NCBI GenBank assembly: GCA_028288025.1
Contig: JAQBOM010000037.1
Span: 1-64,000, forward strand
DNA length: 64,000 nt
From: Mucilaginibacter sp.
Lineage (GTDB): Bacteria; Bacteroidota; Bacteroidia; Sphingobacteriales; Sphingobacteriaceae
Direction: 5' to 3'
Shown here in pieces: positions 50,549 through 57,936 of this stretch. The position numbers and the translations under genes were made by a program. Position 1 is the first letter of the stretch; every line of letters starts with the position of its first letter. A model generated the notes under the pieces. That model did not search any database and was not told the DNA's origin. It saw nothing but the letters and a program-made list of their open reading frames with translations.

Positions 50549-51602
50549 TTTTTTCGGTGATAATTACGCGAAAATTAGTTTTGTTCTTGATCAGATAGCC
50601 TGTTTCCTCGTATTTGTAGCCTTTTAGGGTGACGGATGTTTTCCGTTTTAATGTGTCGGCTTTGGTAATAATACGGGATTGAGCCTTGTTTGTTAATCCG
50701 TGACCCGGTGCCAGGTCTACCCAACCATAAGTTTTACTGATTCCAACTGTTGACGCGCACAGCAACAGCCAGCATAGCGGCAGTGCAAGGAGAATTTTTA
50801 GCCTGGCTAAATTCCCCGATCGTTTTTGATGTAACATGATGATTCGTTGTTTTAATAAGCTCTTATTGAAAAAGGTATTGACCAGGGAGTTGCTTTCTAT
50901 GCCATAGGCATTTTTTACCAGGAAGTCGGTGTATTCATTAGCATTTTGCCCGAGTTTTACTGTTTCGCTGTCGGCAATAAATTCATGCAACTCTTTTATG
51001 CTATATTGAAGCAGATATACCACCGGGTTAAACCAGTTAATGATTTTCAGCAATTCAAAAAACAGGATATCCCAGCTATGCCGTTGCCTTAAATGAATCA
51101 GCTCGTGGCTGATGATGGTATTTTTAAGCGAGAGCTGCGGGTTGATGAAAATGTAGTTGAAAAACGAAAAGGCATCTTGTTTGCCGTCCGTCTCTACCAA
51201 TTGATATGCATCAATGATCGTTTTTCTGCTGCTTTTCGATAAACGTACGAGCCGGTAAATTTTCCATGCGAGATGAGTTAACAGGATGCTTACGATCAAG
51301 AGATAACAAGGCAGGTAGTAATCGGCGATATGCCATATATGGTCAGGGTTAACTGCATGCGCCGTTACGGTCACCACCGGATACGTTGCGGTAAGCATTA
51401 CAGGCGTAACCTGCGCATAACTTTGTACGGGTTTTAAAAACCCGAGCTGCACGATCGGGATGAGAAATGCCAATGCGCTGCTAGTGAGCAAATAGGCTCG
51501 GTTCACCTGGTAGTATGTTTCCTTCCTGAAAACAAGGTAGTACAGCAGGAAAAAAATGGCCAGGTAGAAATTTGATTCCAATAAATAATAGATCCAGCTC
51601 AT
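50472..51602 (-). CDS. BlaR1-like M56 family metallopeptidase, probably frameshifted
   Basis: 376 residues in one frame. Four transmembrane helices: LESNFYLAIFFLLYYLVFRK, LTSSALAFLIPIVQLGF, YLLIVSILLTHLAWKI and later ILLALPLCWLLLCASTVG. The zinc peptidase motif HELIHLRQRHSWD (HExxH) lies between helices, with 'ELHEFIADSETVK' as third-ligand region. M56 proteins cleave BlaI-like repressors on signal. The last 25 residues after the A7 run are unlike the family and the natural tail is in the other frame. Start overlaps the BlaI stop (ATGA), so they are coupled. Confidence 0.88.
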   Translation of the reverse strand: MSWIYYLLESNFYLAIFFLLYYLVFRKETYYQVNRAYLLTSSALAFLIPIVQLGFLKPVQSYAQVTPVMLTATYPVVTVTAHAVNPDHIWHIADYYLPCYLLIVSILLTHLAWKIYRLVRLSKSSRKTIIDAYQLVETDGKQDAFSFFNYIFINPQLSLKNTIISHELIHLRQRHSWDILFFELLKIINWFNPVVYLLQYSIKELHEFIADSETVKLGQNANEYTDFLVKNAYGIESNSLVNTFFNKSLLKQRIIMLHQKRSGNLARLKILLALPLCWLLLCASTVGISKTYGWVDLAPGHGLTNKAQSRIITKADTLKRKTSVTLKGYKYEETGYLIKNKTNFRVIITEKNGNQKEYFKNSATHQSVDFRKRHQI

Positions 51603-51976
51603 GCTTTTTTATTTTTAAGATTTTCGGCCAGTTGGGTTAACTCCTCCAGTTCTTCGATGCTCAGGTTTTTTTCCTTTACCAGGAACGATACAAGGCTTTG
51701 GTATGAATTGCTGAAATAATTCTTCATCATTTTATCAAACGTGAACTTCTTATAATCAGCTTCCTTAACAGTTGCGAAGTAGACGTGGGAGTTGCCATAG
51801 GCCCGGTGGTTAATAAATCCTTTGCCTTCCAAAACCCTAACAACAGTTGATACAGTATTATAAGCTGGTTTAGGATCGGGCATCTGTTCAATAATGTCTT
51901 TTACAATGGCGTCTTTCAGCTGCCATAATATTTGCATTACCTGTTCTTCGGCTCGTGTTAATTCTTTGATATGCAT
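51599..51976 (-). CDS. BlaI/MecI/CopY family transcriptional repressor
   Basis: 125 residues. Winged HTH: LTRAEEQVMQILWQLKDAIV, KDIIEQMPDPKPAYNTVSTV, VRVLEGKGFINHRAYGNSHV ('W.l....t..di.e.l......ytTV.t.l.rLe.KG.i.h.+.gr...Y.'). It is cleaved by the partner M56 protein in known systems. Three copies of a dyad (ACTAT-N4-ATAGT) lie directly upstream and are the likely operator. Confidence 0.92.
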   Translation of the reverse strand: MHIKELTRAEEQVMQILWQLKDAIVKDIIEQMPDPKPAYNTVSTVVRVLEGKGFINHRAYGNSHVYFATVKEADYKKFTFDKMMKNYFSNSYQSLVSFLVKEKNLSIEELEELTQLAENLKNKKA

Positions 51977-51979
51977 GGT

Positions 51980-52045
51980 AAACTATTTTTATAGTTAAGC
52001 AAAGGTAAAACTATTTTTATAGTTTGCAAACTATTTTTATAGTTT
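51980..52045 (-). promoter_or_regulatory. Three BlaI-type operator dyads
   Basis: AAACTATTTTTATAGTT occurs at 51980-51997, 52008-52025 and 52028-52045, each with the symmetric core ACTAT-TTTT-ATAGT. They lie within 4-70 bases upstream of the blaI ATG (51976). Three spaced repeats indicate autoregulation of the blaI-M56 pair. BlaI/CopY family operators often contain a TACA/TGTA or ACTA-TAGT-like dyad; fit to this protein is inferred. Confidence 0.85.
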
Positions 52046-52160
52046 TTTTATAAAAAGCCACCAAATTGCTGGTGCTGTGTATGAATGCTAAAATTATTTG
52101 CATTAATACGTTGCACATTCACTTGCACATCTGCATATTTGTACATCCGCACATCACAAT

Positions 52161-53261
52161 ATGTCTTTACTCCACCAGGTTGCTTTAACTTTCATAAAAA
52201 ACATCGGGCCCACCTCAGCCAAGTCGCTGGTAAGTTATTTTGGCGATGCCGAAGAGGTTTTTAAAGTTTCGAAACACAGCTGGATGAGTGTATCGGGGAT
52301 AGGTGAGAAGCGGATCGGGCTGGCAGATCGGGACGCTGCGCTAACCCGGGCAGAACAGGAATTAAAATTCATTGAAAAGAATAATATCGATATTCTTTTT
52401 TATACAGACAGCCGCTTCCCCAAAAGGTTAAAAAATTGTTATGATTCCCCGGTATTACTATATGCGAAAGGCAATGCAAACCTGAATTCGCAGCGAATTA
52501 TAAGCATCGTCGGGACCAGGAATGCCACTGAATACGGCAAAGAGTTGTGCCGGCAGCTAATAGAGGAGCTACAGCCTTACAACGCCTTGGTTGTAAGCGG
52601 TTTGGCGTTAGGCATTGACGTTACTGCGCACAAGGAATGTGTTAAGCACCAGGTGCCCACCGTAGGGGTTCTTGGGCATGGGCTTGACCGCATGTATCCC
52701 AGCCAAAATCGCGCAACCGCCGAAAAAATGCTGGAGAATGGCGGGTTGCTTACAGAATATCCCTCAGAAACTATTCCCGATCGGGAGAACTTTCCGCAGC
52801 GCAACCGCATTGTAGCCGGTATGGCCGATGCGACAATTGTAATTGAAGCCGGCATCAAGGGTGGCGCGCTGATAACAGCCGAAATCGCGAACACCTATAA
52901 TCGTGACGTATTTGCTTACCCCGGTAGAATTGGCGATGAGTATTCGGAAGGATGTAATTTTTTAATCCGGAACAATAAAGCAAGCCTGCTAACGGGCGCG
53001 GCCGACCTGGCTTATATTTTAGGCTGGGAAAAGGCGGATGGCCTGAAGCCGATGACAGAACAATTTGTTTTGCCGATCGATCTTTCTAATGACGAGCAAA
53101 TGATATTTGATATTTTAAAACAGCATGCGCTGTTGGCTATCGACGACCTTACACTAAAGGCTAACATGGCTACCAGTCAGCTAGCAATGAATCTGTTAAA
53201 TATGGAAATGGCAGGCCATATTCGGTCGCTACCCGGGAAAATGTATAAGTTAGTTAATTAG
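52161..53261 (+). CDS. dprA: DNA-processing protein DprA
   Basis: 366 residues. It loads RecA on single-stranded DNA in transformation. Domains: N-terminal HhH-like region (SAKSLVSYFGDAEEVFKVSK), Rossmann domain (IISIVGTRNATEYGKELCRQ, VVSGLALGIDVTAHKECVKH, TVGVLGHGLDRMYPSQN, PQRNRIVAGMADATIVIEAG), and a C-terminal winged helix (EQMIFDILKQHALLAIDDLT). Length and motifs are complete. Convergent with sixA, with the gap holding a hairpin of 'ggttggagattag' words. Confidence 0.93.
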   Translation: MSLLHQVALTFIKNIGPTSAKSLVSYFGDAEEVFKVSKHSWMSVSGIGEKRIGLADRDAALTRAEQELKFIEKNNIDILFYTDSRFPKRLKNCYDSPVLLYAKGNANLNSQRIISIVGTRNATEYGKELCRQLIEELQPYNALVVSGLALGIDVTAHKECVKHQVPTVGVLGHGLDRMYPSQNRATAEKMLENGGLLTEYPSETIPDRENFPQRNRIVAGMADATIVIEAGIKGGALITAEIANTYNRDVFAYPGRIGDEYSEGCNFLIRNNKASLLTGAADLAYILGWEKADGLKPMTEQFVLPIDLSNDEQMIFDILKQHALLAIDDLTLKANMATSQLAMNLLNMEMAGHIRSLPGKMYKLVN

Positions 53262-53334
53262 AGGTTGGAGATTAGTTGTCGGGATTTCGACTTCATCTTT
53301 ACCAATCTCTAACTAGCCTCCAATCTCTACTCTT
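53262..53334. repeat. Hairpin of aggttggagattag words between dprA and sixA
   Basis: gaggttggagattagttgtc on the left is complementary in type to accaatctctaactagcctc, caatctctac on the right. Lies between two convergent genes and could end both transcripts. Confidence 0.5.
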
Positions 53335-53803
53335 TAGGCGAACTGTAATAACTTAATTTCCCTGTGCCGCCGCTAACTTCCGCCCAATCATTGGTGTCAA
53401 ATTCGATTACAGCAACGGTGCTGGTATGCACATCTCTTACCTGTCCGGTTAAATTATTAAGAATATATGCTATACCGGGATTATGGCCAACCAGCGCTAT
53501 AAAATTGTGCTCGTTAGGCAGTTTGTTAATAATACGAAGCAGTGCCTTCTCGCTGGCTTCGTATATGCTCTTGTCGAGGGCCGGCTCGGGTAATGAAAAC
53601 TGGTCTGCAAATATTTCGGCAGTTGTTTTTGCACGCAGGGCGGGGCTGGAAACAATATATTCCGGGATAATTTTGTTGTCCTTTATTCGGTCGGCCATAA
53701 AAGCGGCGTCCTGGATGCCGATATATTTTAACGGCCTGTCGAAGTCCTTTCCAGAAGTTTCTTTTTCTGCTTTTGCATGCCGTATCAGCAATAACTTTTT
53801 CAT
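53327..53803 (-). CDS. SixA-like histidine phosphatase
   Basis: 158 residues. Begins KKLLLIRHAKAEKETSGKDF with the RHG-type signature (LIRHAKA, catalytic His), then 'YIVSSPALRAKTTAEIF' and the second conserved His in 'FIALVGHNPGIAYILNNL'. The family acts on phosphohistidine or small phosphate esters. Single domain of SixA size; no phosphorelay partners adjacent. Target unknown. Confidence 0.87.
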   Translation of the reverse strand: MKKLLLIRHAKAEKETSGKDFDRPLKYIGIQDAAFMADRIKDNKIIPEYIVSSPALRAKTTAEIFADQFSLPEPALDKSIYEASEKALLRIINKLPNEHNFIALVGHNPGIAYILNNLTGQVRDVHTSTVAVIEFDTNDWAEVSGGTGKLSYYSSPKE

Positions 53804-53950
53804 AGGGACACTTTGTTTCTCTGACTACTGACTTGTTTTAAGATAGTTGACTAATGCTGCTGCTGGTGGCAATGCAGTCACAAAGTACAACTAATTGCCA
53901 TTAAATGAAGCTAAATTTTTTCTAATTGTTTTATAAAAAACTCCGCCGAT

Positions 53951-54985
53951 TTAAATTTCAGGTATAAATTTATTTAAGCTATTGATGATGGTTGCCGGGG
54001 CTATATTATATAAACAAGCATAATCCTTACGGAAACAGGGCTTATCGCCATATACCGAGCATGGCCTGCATTCAATATCATCAGCAATGATGTCGTTTTC
54101 CGATTGCCCATAACCTAAAAACCCGGCATAGTGATGTGTTGCTCCCCAAACGGAAACTACCGGCACGCCTTCAAGCGACGCCAGGTGCATGCCCGCTGAA
54201 TCCATGCTTAGCATAACGTCAAGCTGACTGATAAGCATTAATTCCTGCTGCATGGTTAAGCGGTTTACCAGGGAAGTAGCTTTGCTATACTTCGCTTCCC
54301 ATTGCCGGCAAATCTCTTCTTCAAGCAAACTCCCGCCAAATAGAAAAATAGTTATATTTCTATTATTCAACATGCCGACCACTTCTTCCATTCGCTCCAG
54401 CGGGTAAATTTTGCCTTTATGCTTCGCAAACGGCGCTATGCCAATCCATTGCCTGGTTTTTTTGCCGGTAATGGTAATGAGTTCGTCAGTCAACTGCACG
54501 GGCTGTTTTATTAAGCGGTGTTCCAGAATCAGGGAGAAACCTAGTTTGCGAAACACGTCGGCATAACGCTCGGTGGTTAGCTTTAAGGGCTTTAGTACCT
54601 TACCCGGGAAACGGGTCAGCAGTTTTTTTTCGCTGCGGCCCTTGTCAATATAGGCATAAGTTAAACCGGACAATCGAAAAAGCCTTCTTAATATTTTGGA
54701 TCGTAGGTTATTATGAAGATCGGCAAGTGCATCGTAACGTTCTGCTTTGAGTTTCCTGAATAGTTTTATTATCCCACCAGGACCATTGTATTCCTTATCG
54801 AGGTTGGCTGCAATATAGGTTAACCGGGGAATATTATCGAAAAAGGCAGCAAATGCCGGACGTGAAACATACGTGACTTGTACTTCCGGGTTTTGCGCCA
54901 GGAGCGCTTTTATCACAGGGACGGTCATCGCCACATCGCCCATAGCCGAAAAACGGATAACAAGTATATGTTTTATACCTGTCAT
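53951..54985 (-). CDS. Glycosyltransferase family 9 (ADP-heptose transferase type)
   Basis: 344 residues. GT9 signature: KHILVIRFSAMGDVAMTVPV, 'LADLHNNLRSKILRRLFRL', 'IGIAPFAKHKGKIYPLERME', 'LDVMLSMDSAGMHLASLEGV', 'PVVSVWGATHHYAGFLGYGQ'. GT9 enzymes transfer heptose to LPS core. Overlaps the DUF4254 gene by ATGA and is in the same unit as heptose genes, supporting a role in LPS core assembly. Confidence 0.9.
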   Translation of the reverse strand: MTGIKHILVIRFSAMGDVAMTVPVIKALLAQNPEVQVTYVSRPAFAAFFDNIPRLTYIAANLDKEYNGPGGIIKLFRKLKAERYDALADLHNNLRSKILRRLFRLSGLTYAYIDKGRSEKKLLTRFPGKVLKPLKLTTERYADVFRKLGFSLILEHRLIKQPVQLTDELITITGKKTRQWIGIAPFAKHKGKIYPLERMEEVVGMLNNRNITIFLFGGSLLEEEICRQWEAKYSKATSLVNRLTMQQELMLISQLDVMLSMDSAGMHLASLEGVPVVSVWGATHHYAGFLGYGQSENDIIADDIECRPCSVYGDKPCFRKDYACLYNIAPATIINSLNKFIPEI

Positions 54986-55590
54986 TTACTTTTGCTATTG
55001 TACAAAACGGGATTCAGATCGGGGTCGTTATACATTTTCATCTGGCGGTACACTTTCATATACCGGTCTCCCTTTTCGATGTCATCGATCAGTTCGTCGA
55101 TAGCGAGGGAAAGGTCCGTGCGTTGCTGTAATAAGATAGTAAGCTTTTGCCTGCATTGCTCCAGGTGCACAGTGTCCGCATTGGTGCGCAGGGTTTCTTC
55201 CTGCATATGATATATTTTCAGTGCAAGTATCGATAGCCTGTCAACCGCCCAGGCCGGGCTCTCGGTATTGATCCTGGCTGCTTCACCAGCTTTTACGTTT
55301 TTGTATTTTTCAAAAAAATAGCTGTCGATCACTTCTACAATATCTGTACGTTCCTGGTTGGAGGCGTCAATGCGCCTTTTCCACTTTAAAGCCTCAATCG
55401 GTTCTATTGACGGATTACGCACCTCATCTTCCATATGCCACTGCGCCGTATCTATCCAGCATTTGGCATATAGTAAATAATCCAGCGAACCTGAAGGGTA
55501 GGGATTTTTACCAGTTTTGTTTACATCGTTATATTGATGATAATGGTTTATCACCTCCACAAATACGTGGTTGCAGCGCTCACTGATCAT
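54982..55590 (-). CDS. DUF4254 protein in the heptose cluster
   Basis: 202 residues, single DUF4254 domain. All-helical appearance; 'LLYAKCWIDTAQWHMEDEVR', 'ALKWKRRIDASNQERTDIVE', 'RINTESPAWAVDRLSILALK' are blocks typical of the family. It has no assigned function but is nearly always next to LPS glycosyltransferases. Located between hldE and GT9 with 10-base gap and 4-base overlap. Cytoplasmic. Confidence 0.82.
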   Translation of the reverse strand: MISERCNHVFVEVINHYHQYNDVNKTGKNPYPSGSLDYLLYAKCWIDTAQWHMEDEVRNPSIEPIEALKWKRRIDASNQERTDIVEVIDSYFFEKYKNVKAGEAARINTESPAWAVDRLSILALKIYHMQEETLRTNADTVHLEQCRQKLTILLQQRTDLSLAIDELIDDIEKGDRYMKVYRQMKMYNDPDLNPVLYNSKSK

Positions 55591-55600
55591 TTATAGTAAA

Positions 55601-56098
55601 TTATCGTTCTTTAATTTTATTAATTATTGAAGTGGACGAATGTCCGGCTACAAAGTTAATGGTTTTAACTTCTCCGCCATTTGCCAGTACTTCATTGGCG
55701 CCAACAATGTTTTCAATAGAATAATCGGCACCCTTGACCAATATATCCGGCATAAGGGTTGTTATTAAATTAAGCGGATCATCCTCTTCGAAAATGACTA
55801 CTGCATCTACAAAAAACAAAGCCGCTAGTAGCGCCGCACGACCGTTCTGGCTATTTATTGGCCGGGTTTCGCCTTTTATTCTTTTTACGGAGCTATCGGA
55901 ATTTAAGCCGATAACGAGTTTGTCGCCCAATTCAGCAGCTTTAGCCAGGTAAGTGATATGGCCGATATGGAGCAGGTCGAAAACGCCATTGGTAAAAACT
56001 ACTTTTTTACCCTCGCTTTGCCAGGTGGCTACCGTTTTTCTAAGCGATGCCGGTTCACATATTTTACTTTTTAGGTTTTGTTCTATATCGTTTCTCAT
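55601..56098 (-). CDS. rfaE2: D-glycero-beta-D-manno-heptose 1-phosphate adenylyltransferase
   Basis: 165 residues, single-domain version of the HldE C-terminal part. Forms ADP-heptose. Nucleotidyltransferase motif FTNGVFDLLHIGHITYLAKA with HIGH, then 'LVIGLNSDSSVKRIKGETRP', 'DILVKGADYSIENIVGANEV'. The kinase is separate (56888). Next to DUF4254 and gmhA on the same strand. Confidence 0.92.
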   Translation of the reverse strand: MRNDIEQNLKSKICEPASLRKTVATWQSEGKKVVFTNGVFDLLHIGHITYLAKAAELGDKLVIGLNSDSSVKRIKGETRPINSQNGRAALLAALFFVDAVVIFEEDDPLNLITTLMPDILVKGADYSIENIVGANEVLANGGEVKTINFVAGHSSTSIINKIKER

Positions 56099-56155
56099 TT
56101 GAGAAATTTTTAGACTTACGAAGTTTTTAAAACTTCGTAAATCCGTTTGTCAATA

Positions 56156-56710
56156 TTAAAATAAATCATCCACCGCTTTGCAGAGAATATGCCCTACCAG
56201 GATGTGTATTTCCTGTATCCGTGCGGTTACGTCTGAAGGTATTACGATATTCAATTCGCATAAACCGTTCATTTTGCCGCCGTCCCGGCCCGATAAACCC
56301 AATGTTTTGCAGCCTGCACTTTTTGCAGCATCAAAGGCATTTAATATGCCCTGGCTATTTCCGGATGTTGAAATCCCGATAAACAGGTCACCCTGATGGG
56401 CCAATGCTTCAACCTGGCGCGAGAAAACATGCTCATAGCCGTAGTCATTTGCGATCGAGGTCAAGGCAGAGGTATCTGTCGTCAACGCTATACCGGGCAG
56501 CCCTTTGCGGTTTTTTACAAAACGGCCGGTCAACTCCGCAGCAATATGCTGCGCATCGGCAGCACTGCCGCCGTTCCCGGCGATAAGCACTTTATTGCCG
56601 CTTTTTATAACAGAAGTAATCATTTCGCAGGCTGCTTTAATATCTGCGGTAAGCGTATCCATTACTTTTTGCAACAGTTGCTGATGATCTTTAAGTTCTT
56701 CAATTACCAT
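56156..56710 (-). CDS. gmhA: D-sedoheptulose 7-phosphate isomerase
   Basis: 184 residues. First step of ADP-heptose synthesis. SIS fold: LIAGNGGSAADAQHIAAELT, 'FIGISTSGNSQGILNAFDAA', 'RIQEIHILVGHILCKAVDDL' with the active-site Glu, Gln and His. hldA lies 178 bases upstream past a repeat-filled gap; rfaE2 follows 57 bases later. Confidence 0.93.
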   Translation of the reverse strand: MVIEELKDHQQLLQKVMDTLTADIKAACEMITSVIKSGNKVLIAGNGGSAADAQHIAAELTGRFVKNRKGLPGIALTTDTSALTSIANDYGYEHVFSRQVEALAHQGDLFIGISTSGNSQGILNAFDAAKSAGCKTLGLSGRDGGKMNGLCELNIVIPSDVTARIQEIHILVGHILCKAVDDLF

Positions 56711-56887
56711 ATTTTTTATTTCGGATGTCGGAAGTTCGACCCGATAGCTATCGGGTTCGGATTTTTTGGACAGTATTTATTTACAATTTTTTATTCTAGT
56801 AATACTAAGAAGACACCGATTCGTTTTCACTAATGACTAATGACTAATGACTAATGACTAATGACACAATGACACAATGACCAAGGC
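56711..56887. repeat. Word-repeat gap between hldA and gmhA
   Basis: Contains cccgatagctatcggg (56740-56755), cgg-aat words, and a tandem run of taatgac (actaatgactaatgactaat, gactaatgac at 56828-56860, then acacaatgacacaatgacc). A similar run, in the opposite sense, is on the other side of hldA (57868-57917), so hldA is bracketed by inverted repeats. Confidence 0.6.
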
Positions 56888-57871
56888 CTAATCCCCTTCT
56901 ATATCTTTTATAATCTCATCAACCGTAGTTGAAACACTACCTACGTGCCTGATCACGATAGCTGCCGCATGATTGGCTAGTTCAACAGCTTCGTCAACGG
57001 CCATGCCCAAAGCCATAAAATAGGCGAGGGCGGCCATTACCGTGTCGCCGGCACCGGTAACATCAAACACTTCGGTAGCTTTTACCGGCACTAATTTGCT
57101 CGTTTTTTCGGTGATTATTGCCATACCTTCTTCGGATAATGTAACAACCAGGTATGCGGCCCCTGTTCGCGAAAAAATAGTTTCCGCAGCGGCTTGCATG
57201 TCGGCAAGTCCGCCTATTTTTTCGATGTTGGCGGCTTCAGCCAACTCTTTGCGGTTAGGCTTGATCAAATAAGCACCTTTATATTTATCGTAATTAAGGC
57301 CTTTCGGGTCAACGAGCACTTTCTTTTGGTGATCGTTGGCAATCTGTATAAGACGGCTGGCAAATCCCGGCGAAAATAACCCTTTGTTATAATCGGAAAA
57401 AACAACAATATCCGCGTTATCTATATAGCTTTCTATTTTATCAGCTAATTCATTTTCAAGTTCAGGCGATAGGGCGTCTGTTACCTCGCGGTCAACCCTT
57501 ACCAGCTGATGGCTGCCAACCAAGACGCGGGTTTTAACCGTTGTTTGACGGGTATTATCCTGAATGATGATATCGGTTTTAACGCCTTCCTCGTCCAATA
57601 TTCCTATTAATTGCCTGCCGGACGCATCATTACCAATAACCCCGGCTATAGTAACATTTGCTCCGAGGGTGATCAGGTTTTGAACGACATTACCTGCACC
57701 TCCCAAAGTTGTTGACTCGGTTTTAACATTTACAATAGGAACAGGGGCCTCTGGCGATAATCGTGTAGCGTGCCCCCAGATATAATGGTCGATCATCAGG
57801 TCGCCGATGACCAGTATCGACGGCTTTTTTTTCTGTAACTGTATCGAACGTACTTTATCTATGAGGGTCAT
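56888..57871 (-). CDS. rfaE1: D-glycero-beta-D-manno-heptose-7-phosphate kinase
   Basis: 327 residues. PfkB/ribokinase family, HldE N-terminal type. ILVIGDLMIDHYIWGHATRL, SPEAPVPIVNVKTESTTLGG, AGNVVQNLITLGANVTIAGV at the start; 'VTLSEEGMAIITEK' and 'EVFDVTGAGDTVMAALAYFM' (anion hole and catalytic Asp) near the end. It works with gmhA and rfaE2; no gmhB phosphatase gene is in this window. Confidence 0.92.
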   Translation of the reverse strand: MTLIDKVRSIQLQKKKPSILVIGDLMIDHYIWGHATRLSPEAPVPIVNVKTESTTLGGAGNVVQNLITLGANVTIAGVIGNDASGRQLIGILDEEGVKTDIIIQDNTRQTTVKTRVLVGSHQLVRVDREVTDALSPELENELADKIESYIDNADIVVFSDYNKGLFSPGFASRLIQIANDHQKKVLVDPKGLNYDKYKGAYLIKPNRKELAEAANIEKIGGLADMQAAAETIFSRTGAAYLVVTLSEEGMAIITEKTSKLVPVKATEVFDVTGAGDTVMAALAYFMALGMAVDEAVELANHAAAIVIRHVGSVSTTVDEIIKDIEGD

Positions 57872-57936
57872 TAGTCATTGTGTCATTAGTCATTGTGTCA
57901 TTGGTCAACAGTCATTAATGCTTGACCTTTCGTCTT

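Noticed and set aside
56828..56882. Tandem taatgac run looking like a CRISPR or VNTR
   Set aside because: Units are 7 bases with no unique spacers, so not a CRISPR; noted instead as a word repeat.
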